DNA from: Isoetes taiwanensis | Taxonomy: Eukaryota; Streptophyta; Lycopodiopsida; Isoetales; Isoetaceae | DNA: 64,000 bases | Direction of reading: 5' to 3' | Assembly: GCA_021234155.1 (NCBI GenBank) | Contig: JAJEKV010000237.1 | Span: 310,001 to 374,000, forward strand | In this document: positions 48,228-57,888 of the stretch, in pieces | How positions within the stretch are numbered: position 1 is the first letter of the stretch | Layout: the number at the start of each line of letters is the position of its first letter | The notes under the pieces: generated by a model | What the model was told of the DNA's origin: nothing | Databases searched by the model: none | The model's input: only the letters and a program-made list of their open reading frames with translations | Program-made: the position numbers and the translations under genes

Positions 48228-49170
48228 CACGGGATGCATTTATAACTAGTATGGGATGAGCTCCTTAGCCTCATCCTCATCGAAATCTTCCTCGGTATAG
48301 CTCCCTCGGATAAATAAGTCATCAAAGTGTCTGCGCACAAAGCATCGACTTCCCAATTACGCTCCCTTGGGATATGAGTAATTTCCCAAGAGGTAAAATG
48401 AGCAAGCATTCCCATTACCTGGTTTCTCCAAGCTCCATATCAGCATTCTTGGCTTGATATTCACCATTTACTGTACCTTGAGACTAAGCGTGAATCCCCA
48501 TAAATATGTATAATTGAAATATCCATAGCTCTAGCTTCCGGAGACGCAATCAAAGCCTTGTATTCGCTACATTAGAAGTTATTTGGGGAAAAATCCTTCC
48601 TACCTTGGCCAAAAGTTTATTGGCAGTATCTTTTAATATAGCTGCAGATGAAGCTACATTCAATTTCTTTGATATTCCTCCATCAAACCATAAACAACCT
48701 CTTCTGCCATCTTCAGAGGGTAGTGCACACTCTCTAATTAAAGGAATCAACTCAATTTTCTTTGTGCCAGGAGTTGCTAGACTATAAGATCCTAGTGGTT
48801 CTTCTATAAGCATTTCTTTGATAAAATGTACCTCGTCATTAAAGCCATAAGAACCATCTTGATTGTAGATTGTGGCCACTTGAGTGCCATTTGAAATGGT
48901 GCATCTCCCTTCAGACCAGATTGGCCTAGCATCAACTGTAGCCATCCACCTCCTTCCCAGCAAGAGATCATATATATCTGCATCTTCTCCTAAATCATAT
49001 TTTTGTTGGGGAGGTGGAGCTATTTCTTGAGGAGGGGCTTCCATAACAGGTGGTGGTGGCAGTGCTGATCTCCTAAAATGCTCTGGAACAAACTTGGTAG
49101 GCTCAGCAAGTTTATGGGGATCTCCCATACTTCTGGTTTGTACCACCATCACTTCTTCAGTCTTTGGCAT
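48228..49170 (-). pseudogene. Protease-like remnant and additional RNase H-like domain
   Basis: The frame 48550-49170 runs on from the zinc knuckles. It contains YDLLLGRRWM, like the flap end of a retropepsin, but no D-T/S-G catalytic triad is visible. It continues into CLWFDGGISKK (Asp near 48684), then SNVA(E)YKALI, YGDSRLV and WEITHIPRERNWEVDALC in adjacent frames. These are the D-E-D-D landmarks of an RNase H of the archaeal-like type. It lies upstream of RT, whereas the element's own RNase H lies after RT. Confidence 0.65.
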
Positions 49171-49217
49171 CTCTGTAGCTTGTACAAACCTTATAGAGCT
49201 AGTAGGCTCTGCAAATC

Positions 49218-50321
49218 TTACATGAGGAGTTGCCTCAGACTTCTTTTCCCTCTCTTGCTTGGCAAAATATTCTTTAACAGTGCATCTGAGGTCAGTATGG
49301 CCAATTTCATTGCAAAAAGCACAGACTTGACATTCTCTACCAAAGTGACCTTTCTTTTTACATTTAGGACATATTTGCCAATAACAAATGTATTTGGATG
49401 TGAAGTTCTATTGCAATGAATACATTCGTGGTAAGTTCTACCTGCCCCGCTTGCCTTGAGCTCCACAAGTTGTTTGGTCACTTACGCGCTAAAGCTTGAT
49501 CACCTTTGTCAGTGCGCCTTGACTTCTAAAAAATCGAGAATCGGCTTCTTCTTTTTTTTTTTCTTTATATGCAATAAATAAATAGGACGAATGATGAGAT
49601 TCATAAGGGCCATCGGTGGCATCGGGGTAAAAAGGATCATGATGAAAGCTATGGTGTTTTTCGGTAGGATAGAAAACATTTTGGTCAATTCAGTGGTCTT
49701 GGCAAAAACTTTGTAGATGGAAGCAAAACCTTCTCGCAGCCTTGAATCTTGATAAGCTTCCGTGAATTTCTGGTCTAGAAGATAAGCCTTTAATAAAGGA
49801 GGACACAAAAAGAGTGTGGGAACAAGTGACTTGAACTTTTTGGCATCTATTCATGAAGGTGCTAAATCTCTCCTTATCTTTGGCTCACACTTTCACCGCA
49901 TAAATGGAGAAATTTTGCAACTCGTTAACAAGGTCTTTAGGAGCAAAGACGTTTTCCAAACTTTGTCCAAAAACTTGGTGACAAGGTCATCCCAAGAAGT
50001 GGTTCCCATAAGCTTCCCATAAGTCAGCCAAGCACCCGGCTTCACTTTCCTCTTTAAAGCACTTTTCAAATTGTGATAGCTTGCATCCTTTTTGAAGCCA
50101 AAATCCCTGTAATAATCTTCAAAGACTCTTAAAAAAGTATTAGCACTCATGTTGGAATCAAAAGTAGGCAATGGAGTAGGCATATTCAACTCGAACTGAT
50201 AAGGTAGGCTTTGAAGTAATCCACTTGCAAAATTAGGGGGAAGAGATCTATCTCTGAAAGGCTCAAAGTCTCGATCTTCCATTGGTTCTTGCTCTGCTGG
50301 AAACTTTTGTTTTGGAGCCAT
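49218..50321 (-). pseudogene. Retrotransposon gag with zinc knuckles, frameshifted
   Basis: It starts at MAPKQKFPAEQEP (50321), just inside the 5' LTR. The capsid-like part shows FLRVFEDYYRDFGF, SALKRKVKPGAWLTYGKL and SWDDLVTKFLDKVW. Near the end are two CCHC knuckles, CPKCKKKGHFGREC and CAFCNEIGHTDLRC (about 49285-49372), and a partial third (CIHCNRTSHP). Frames change near 49890, 49500 and 49390. Confidence 0.8.
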
Positions 50322-50365
50322 GAGTTCGAAAATCCAGGTAGATGATCTCGGTAGAACCTCCAAAA

Positions 50366-52272
50366 TGTTGACCCTAAACCTGGCTTAAGGATCAACCACA
50401 AGGAACCAACTTGAGTTTTCACTCAAATTGGGGTTAGAACCTCCAGATCACTTAAGGTGATCAATCTATGCAAGCTAATTTCAAAGACAAGTTCAAAAAC
50501 TTGAAGTTTTATACCTTTCCCATTTCGAAATTGGCACCTTTGCCAAAACGGTTTGTGGTATTGATATGCAGATCAATTTTTTGAGTCAATCACTGTAGAC
50601 TTAGTCAAAAAAGTTGTAGGTAACCAATGGTAAAGCTTCTGACCAAGTCAGAAACATAGTTGGTGAGTTATTCGAGCTCAAAGTGCGGTCAAAATTTGGC
50701 CAATAGCAGTCAAATTTGAAAACAGTGATCAGAGCTTGGGATTTTGGAGTTGCCAAACGATTTTTTGAGAATTTCAAAAGCAAATGTGCTGTAATGATGA
50801 TAAGGAATATAGGCAAATGGTCAGATTGTCATTTGGATAAGCAAAAGTATTTTTGTGTATGGATTTGGCAAAATACTGATCAAGAATAGTCAAAACAGAG
50901 TGCAAAAAATTTCTAACTTCGAAGTTGTGAGTGGGATTTTTTGGATTTTTCAAGACATATAGGTGCCAGATGCTTCAATGATTGATGGCAAATGGGTCAA
51001 AAGTAATCAAAAGTGCTCGGGGATTTTCTGTAAAATTTTGAACAGAGAAAAATTGTAAAGAATCATAACAGAGATAATTTCTTCAAGTAGGCATCGAATT
51101 TCATTGATAGGAATGTAAATCAATCATAATAATGTTGGATAATAATGCTTCAGTACTTCAAAATCAACTTCAGGTCAATGGAAAATTTCAATAGATAATT
51201 TCCAACCAAATCTCTTGTGACTTGATCGGGGAGTACTCAGAGTCTTCCAAAATCCTTCTAGTCATGCTCAAAGAATGATCACGATAAGGTTTGTACATAC
51301 GGGCCTTCAAGAAAGTTCTTTTGTCGAATCCCATGTATTTATCTTAGTTTTCAAATGTTTGCTTAATCTTAGCCTTGATTGATGGGTTTATTCGGGTTCT
51401 AAAAAGAGGGAAGATTAAAATAGATAGGTTCCGAGGGCTCTGGTGCCAAATCCGGCGAGATTCGAGGTGGAAGCAGAAATTTAGGGTTCTTGGCTGTATT
51501 TTCTCAGAAATAGCGCGATACGATTTCGTATTTTTGCCCGTATATCCATGGAATATGCTGTATTTTTTAATTTTGCAAAGTTGGACCATGGTTTTGAAAG
51601 GCCACTTATAGAAAATTGAAGAGGTGGATCACTTTAGCAAGGGCAACCCTAATTTTCCTTGGGAATATGCTAAGTCCTTGGGCATAATGATCAAGAATAT
51701 TCCATAAGGTATACATGTGGCATGGCATAATGGTAAGGAATTGCAAAAGGATTTTGGCCAGGGAAATTTGCAAAAACAAATATCATAAGAAGTGAGAAGA
51801 TATAGAGGCAATGGGGGGATGTAATAGAGAAAGAGGAATTTGGGCAAAGCAAAATAAAGTATGCAAGGGTAAACAAGAAGGAGGGTATGGGTGTGGGAAA
51901 AGTGGCTAGAAAATCTCAATGGATAGAAATAGAATATGAATAATGAATGGATGAGAATGGCTAAGGGATGAAATCAAGCACCATGGGGTCTTCCAAACTT
52001 TTGACTTCCAATCTTCAAAAAAATGTCTTCCAAACTCCATAACCCAGAATCTTCTAGAGCATATTTTTGACTAAGCATTTTGACCTCAAATAAAGTACCT
52101 CATGTGAATTTGAACCTTGAGCACTTGTTGACCTGAAGAATGAACATCTTTTGACCTCCACATCAATATTGAGTATCAAGAATCTTCCAAACTTTGACCT
52201 AGTCCTTTAAGATAAATCGACCTAGTTTGAATGCATAGACCACAATTAGCATGTTGCCCTTTGGGGGCAACA
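50366..52272 (-). repeat. 5' LTR, full length 1907 bp
   Basis: TG...CA ended. It contains about 1 kb (50646-51656) that the other LTR lacks. The sequence immediately inside (minus sense TTTTGGAGGTTCTACC, from 50365) is where a primer-binding site is expected, but I cannot assign a tRNA to it. Confidence 0.93.
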
Positions 52273-52965
52273 CAACTTTAGTGCCAATTAGGTTTAGTGC
52301 CTTAGGGTTTCGTGTTGCCAAGAGAGTAGGCATGCCCCTTGCCTGGTATTGCCGCATTTATTTGCGCCATGTCGAGGGTGGGTGGCATTGCTGAAGTTTA
52401 AGGCAACTAGGGTCTTCCCTTCTTTAAGAAGTATAGCCCTCGCCTGATGCCGTTGTTGGCCTTGGTCACGCGGTGTCGAAAGGTGTGTGTTGTACTCTTA
52501 TTGAGGGTTACGAGAATGTTTTACTAATTCATACCCTAGTTCCTGATGGTGTTATTGATGAAAGTCTGACACCAATATAGGAATTGGCGTATGTTTTAGT
52601 AAGCGACCTGGGACAAGTGCAATGCATTTTAAACTTGCTAGCCTCGCATTTTGGCAGTAGCTGGGCTATAGATCATAAATCGTGTTTTGGTCCTTTCATG
52701 TGTTTCCCCATCCTTCGCCTTGCACATACATACTTATGAACCAATTAAAATTTACTAGTAGTAGGATAAAATATTAGGGTCTTAGCGTAGTAGCTTAAAA
52801 TTAGCGTTTTGTTTTGGTTAAAATGAGTTGATTTACGCTCATGTGCTAAGCACGAAATTGAAAGTTTTATCTTTGCTTGACTTGTAGGTGTTGCTGTTGT
52901 CATTTGCGTATTGTCGTGGAGTCGCATTTTGCTAGCTAGCTAGACAATCCCTTAAAACAAGCAGT
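52273..52965. promoter_or_regulatory. Upstream region of kinase gene
   Basis: No protein is recognised. By position this is the promoter and 5' UTR of the kinase locus, interrupted at its left by the retrotransposon. Several TTGCC/GGCAA words and a GCTAGCTAGCTAG run (52930-52943) lie before the ATG at 52966. No TATA box is certain. Confidence 0.35.
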
Positions 52966-54675
52966 ATGACTTCAAAAGAGAGAGCAGAAGTTAACTCGCA
53001 ACCAAATGTGGCATTAGTGTCTCAGATAGAGCCGCAATCAGTAGAGGCATTGGCGTCTCAGACAGAGACTGCAGAGCTGCAACCTGAGTCATCTTCTGCA
53101 GCACTGCCATGCAGAAAAAGAAGTAGACCACAACAAGCATGGTCTACTTTGAGACCAGAATTCATGAACTGGTTGTGTAATCGGCTGTGCAATGCCTCAG
53201 CTCAGGATTTGGAATTGATTATCAACAGCGAGGAAGCATGGCTAGACTACCATGCAGGGCTGGTAAAAGATGCTGAGAGGGCTTTTAAGCCTCGAATGAT
53301 AGCTCTAGAGCCTGAAAAGAGTGAGCAAGAGAGGTATACATGGATAGTGGGTAATATTAGCCGCACTACCGGGAATATGATCACAGAAGTTGCAAATTTG
53401 AGTAGTCATCGCTTGAGGCTAGAGCTAAAAGAAAAAGCCAGCAAGTGGAATGCGGCGTGGACCAACAGAAAATTGAAGAAAGAAGCCCATCAACCCCCTC
53501 ATCTTGTTAAGAAAGTGTTGGCGCAAACCATAAAAGCCAAACGTCCTGGTGAGACAGATAGGGAGTGGGAAGCTCGTAGAAGAGCAGATGCCAAGACAAC
53601 TTGGTTTGCGAAAGTAGATTCATCACAAATAATAAACAGACAACAAATTGGTTCAGGTTCATATGGCACAGTGTATAAGTGCAATATTTTAGGGTCTCGT
53701 TTTATTAAGGATGAACCTTATTGTGTAAAACTTCAACATAATAATTTTCAGCCAAGTACAGATTCCAATAAATTAGTGGAAGCTGTTGAAGAACATGAGG
53801 GAGTCTGGAATGCAAGTTAGGCACGGGTGTATAATACGCTACATTGGTAGCACAACCGGCCTAGAAAGACAAGGCTTAATTTTTTCTTTTTGGAATGGAG
53901 GTTCGTTGGCAACCTTCTTTACAAGTCATAGGTGCAATGCTTTTGCAGAGCTTGCATTTAAGAAGTTAGGAGCTGTCCCCAGAGTTGAGACAGACTTGCA
54001 AAAAGAAAGAATTATTTGTTGCCTCTAGGGTTGGGGACTTGGCAATGTCATTCTGCAGCAGCCTACGAAAACTCCATCAAGAAAGATATTTGCATATGGA
54101 CTTGCATCCGGGCAATATATTGCTCCATTTTGATTATGGAAAGGAGAAGGGATGTATTGATCCTCAGGCTATATACATTGGCATTTGTGATTGGGGTGAA
54201 TCCAGGTTGATGGGCGAGACAGTGGAGGTAAAACGATGGCATTACAAGGGTTTGGATGGCGAGGGTAAGAAAAGAATTGAGATGGAAAGGGCCAGGCATC
54301 CATGTATGCATGATGATCTTTATTTTGGTAGTGGCTCAAAGACAGTGCCTGCAAGGGTTGACTTTGATTTGCACAGGACAGCATACATTGTCTACTACTT
54401 GGCTGATTTTGCTAGTAAGCACTCCTACATGGAGTCAATGGAAAGCCTAGAGCAGCAAGGCAAGCATCGGAGAATGTGTGAAACATTGCATTGAGTCGCC
54501 TATGAGAGACAAAACACGAAAATTTGATATGGCCCAGCTACTTGACACCATGCGGAGCAGTTTTCATTGCTCTCCAATTCCGTGCACGAGGCCACAATTG
54601 GAATCAGATGGGATTCTTCAACTTGGCCACGGTGGAGACGACGCAGTAGACCAAGCTGGTCCTAGTCACGCTTAG
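52966..54675 (+). pseudogene. Protein kinase-like gene with three +1 frame changes
   Basis: The first 210 residues are a charged, helical region I do not recognise (RPQQAWSTLRPEFMNWL; DREWEARRRADAKTTW). A kinase domain follows: P-loop IGSGSYGTVYKC (53647-53682), CVKLQ with the expected Lys, then in the next frame HGCIIRYIG and the hinge-like GLIFSFWNGGSLATFF (53818-53930). The third frame has LRKLHQERYLHMDLHPGNILL (catalytic loop at 54093-54116) and CDWGES, with DWG in place of DFG (54189-54197). A last frame, 54478-54675, gives the C-terminus. Each change steps one base in the same direction (near 53790, 54000, 54485). It could be a pseudogene, several small introns, or sequence error. Confidence 0.75.
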
Positions 54676-54844
54676 CGTGCATATTCTATTATTCATACGA
54701 CCATAAATTTACATTCAAACATTCTTGTACTATATAATATTCCAAAGAAATTCATTAAACGCTTGTTTGATGCTATTTGAGAAATTATTGTCCATGTGTA
54801 TAGCTTAGCTCTTCTTTTCGTGTGTTTTTTGTGTTATTTATTAT

Positions 54845-56308
54845 GTGCTTTTTTATATGTCGCAGCTAACAAAAATCATAAAGACAAGAAGTCAAAGCAC
54901 ACCTATACAAGTCAGCACACCTATACAAGTCATGTCTCATGAACATCACGACGAATCTCCACACAACATGGATACATCGGAGCAGCAGGGTCAGCCTTCG
55001 GGTCAGCATAATTTTTCATTACCTTCGCAATTGAGGACCCCCTCCCCTTTCTTGCAAAGCATGGAGAATGAGCTTGAAATGTCAGCTGCTCGGAAAATGG
55101 AGAGAGCAGCAGCACATGCAAGAATAAACGAGTATCGCATGGCTGAGTTGCGAAGGCTGCGTGCGATGGATGAGGTTTCTAAGAGAGAAAATTGCACCAT
55201 CACAGAGGTGCATAATGTAGCTGGCGAGGCAGGGCCAGGCTATTGTCCGCAAGGAGCAGACTATGACGACATAATCACAAATTTAGATAAGAATGAGTTT
55301 GAAAGAGATTGGCCTAGTAGGAGGGGTAAGTATAAAGCTCACGAGTGCAAGATTGATGTGGTTCGAGCAAAAGCAGTCGAGCGGCATGTCCAAGTGAAGG
55401 GACACTTACCCCACAATGGTGAGTTTAGTAAGAGTTTTGTGCAACAAGTGGACACTAAAATGGAGGCAAGGAAGCGGTAGTGGCAGCACCAAAAGAGGGT
55501 TAAGCTATCGGAAGATAGCGAGAGTGGGGCGCATGGTGAGCTTGTCACCATTACATACCTAGTTGCTGACGCTATTCAACTTTTGGAAGTGGCAGGGGTA
55601 GCCGCGGCTGGAGCCGTGAATGACCTTGTAGATACTCGAGCCCAATTGGAGAATGAAAGAAGTCGGAACCTAACCCTTTCCGAATAGAATATTCGCTTAA
55701 AGGACCGTGCCGATGGGTATGAGAAGATGGCTGCCGAATTAGAGGACCTTAAACAGCAGTTAACGGCATTGAACAGAGAGGCAACGGTCCTCAGGAAAAA
55801 CAACGATCACTTGCGCAACCTGACAAGATCGTTGGACTCTGATCCTTTTAGAGTGACTTCGCAGCAGTCGATCTCCTATCTCCCTCGCAAGTATTTGTAT
55901 GAGAGCCATTGGGAAGAGCTAAAAGTTGATGACTTTAGACATTGTGTATTGTGTGCTGACAACCTAACACAGGTGGGTTGGTACACTCTAGGGTGTGGGC
56001 ATTGTATTCACATGCGATGTGCTCTTGATTGGATGTTGCAAAGCCACTTCTGTCCAATGCAAGACAGATAGATCTTTCCTGAGTTACAATATGCCATATT
56101 AAATATGCAAGGTCGCATGCCAGCTTTGCCACAACTAGTCGTTCGCAGGAGGGATGGGCAAATGCATACTTTTGAGAGTTATCGGGAGATGGAATTGTGG
56201 AGGGGAGTGGAGAAGCCGCGCGAAGGAGAGGTAGTGCCAGACATTAACCAGTTCCTACCACCACCTCCTGGGCCGCAGGGTGATTGGGTTGATTCAACTG
56301 ACCAATGA
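54845..56308 (+). pseudogene. Coiled-coil RING-finger protein with three in-frame TAG codons
   Basis: A single frame stays open for about 490 codons except for TAG at 55478-55480, 55685-55687 and 56069-56071. It ends at TGA 56306-56308. The N-terminus is polar with TPIQVSTPIQV repeats. The middle is helical or coiled coil (ENELEMSAARKMERAAAHARINEY; AELEDLKQQLTALNREATVLRKNN). A RING-type finger follows: CVLC (55944), then GCGHCIHMRCALDW and FCP. The last zinc ligand is missing (CPMQ where CPxC is expected). The tail has GQMHTFESYREMELW and a PPPPGPQG run. It is likely a former ubiquitin-ligase-type protein. It follows the kinase by 170 bp on the same strand. Confidence 0.7.
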
Positions 56309-56399
56309 AAATGAGACATTAAATTTGGAGGCAGATTAAATTTTGACTTGTATCATTTTGTGAATGGATAATAAGGTATAATGACGTTGTTTCAAATAA

Positions 56400-57630
56400 A
56401 CCTCTCTAGAACCTTTCACTCTGAACTCTTTGGATCAGCTTCTCCACACCCTTCGGGATGGTAATCGACTAACCAGGCTTGATATTGTTCTGAATCAAAA
56501 TATTTGGGCCAATAATGCCTTTGACATATGGACCTCTTGTCAGGCCTTCTTTCCTTTGAGCAACATGACAGATAAAATCATGGTGACCACTGAAAAGAAG
56601 GGTCTGATGTAGAGGGACAGATTCCATTGGGATTAGCGGTTCAAGCGTGGAGGGGTTCATCACTTATCATGTGATTGACGAGTAAAAGCATCGAGACTTC
56701 CCAACCTTTCACCCTGGCTTAGTCTCTTTTGTTTGTCCTGTTTGATGTATCTAAATTGCTCTCTAGGATGATGTCGCTCACTCATTTTAGGTGGCAATTT
56801 AGATACATCAAGCAGGAAACTCGAAAAGGGAGTAAGCCTGGAGCGCAACCCTCTTGAATGGTTGTCAACTCACCAGGCTTGATGTTCTCCGTGGCAAACA
56901 ATATAGACTTCTCGAAATTCTTGTTACCTCCTTTAGAAAGAGCGAGCTTTGCTCTGGCTCTCTTTTGGGATCTCTCTGTGTCAATGTAGCTTAGTTACTT
57001 TGCTAGGTTATATTACACAAAGAGACCCAAAATGGGATCTGGAGTCAAAAACGTTCGTTCTAGAGGAGGCAACAAGGTTTTTGAGTACTCTATTTTTATT
57101 GTGGCCACGGATGATATCAGCCTAGTGGTTGCTTGCGATTCTGTGGGTTCATTAGATGTTAGTGATTGATGAGTTCAAGCATCGAGACTTCCCAATCTTT
57201 CTTTCCCCTCCTCTTTGGGCAATGTAGCTTAGTTTACATGCTAAGTTCCATTGTCCAAAGAGGGGTAAAAGCAAGGATTGGGAAGTCTCGATGCTTACAC
57301 TCAGGTTGATTTGGGAATTCGCGATGCTTTGACTCTGCCTGACGTAGAGGGACAGATGCCAATTAGGATTAGTGGACTAACTGTCGTCTCACCAGGCCTG
57401 ATATTGTCCGTGGCAAACAATATCGACTTCTCGAAATTCTTGTTACTTCCTTTAGAAAGAGCGAGTTTTGCTCTGACTCTCTTTTGTAGTCTCTCTGTGT
57501 CAATATAGCTTAGTTACTTTGCTAGGTTATATTACACAAAGAGGCTCAAAATGGGAGCCAGAGCAAAAATCGTTCGGGTAGAAGCATGAAAGGGTGGGCA
57601 AAAAAAGTGCCCGTATTTTACATTTACAAA
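56400..57630. repeat. Foldback hairpin cluster in duplicated units
   Basis: Four imperfect inverted repeats: 56708-56845, 56948-57049, 57177-57296 and 57465-57569. The arms are 45-52 nt and the loops range from about 10 to 35 nt. The second and fourth belong to a 180 bp unit starting CACCAGG repeated at 56871 and 57390. The arm word AAGCATCGAGACTTCCCAA also occurs at about 56687. Many mismatches are G-U compatible. A frame running through one unit (IRDALTLPDVEGQMPIRI, 57317-57370) suggests an origin from coding sequence. Confidence 0.8.
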
Positions 57631-57739
57631 TTCAAAATGTAAGGAAATCCCTCCCCCCCAGAAATTATTATTCTTGGAATGAATCATTAATAGGGCAAAT
57701 AATTTTGAACTCTCCTCCCGCGCTCTGTTCAACCTTCCT

Positions 57740-57863
57740 CCCGCTCGAACCTCCATAGCCGAAAGCTTGACATCCACATTCGAACCTCCATAGCCGAAAG
57801 CTTGACATCCATATTCGAACCTCCATAGCCAAGATCAGGACCTCCATAGCCAAAAGCTTGCAT
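57740..57863. repeat. 35 bp tandem repeat, about 3.5 copies
   Basis: Units read TCGAACCTCCATAGCCGAAA then GCTTGACATCCACAT, with the last copies diverged. Frames through it are repeat artefacts. Confidence 0.9.
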
Positions 57864-57888
57864 TTTCAGAGAGCTGAAGCACCAGGGA

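Larger units (their letters stand above)
43611..52272 (-). mobile_element. Complete Ty3/gypsy LTR retrotransposon, 8.66 kb
   Basis: LTRs with TGTTG...CAACA ends (43611-44471 and 50366-52272) are flanked by the 5 bp duplication CAACT (43606-43610 and 52273-52277). Coding capacity is on the minus strand: gag, a PR-like remnant, an RNase H-like domain, RT, RNase H and integrase, with integrase last as in Metaviridae-type elements. Gag and RT are frame-broken while integrase is open over 443 codons, so the element is defective but young. It inserted between the TTCGCG repeat zone and the kinase gene. Confidence 0.95.

Noticed and set aside
54845-56308. Alternative genetic code with TAG read as glutamine, as in some ulvophyte algae
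   Set aside because: Other loci here carry frameshifts as well as stops, MAP1A has no internal TAG or TAA and ends normally in TAA, and methylation-driven CAG to TAG change is simpler. Kept only as a remote option.
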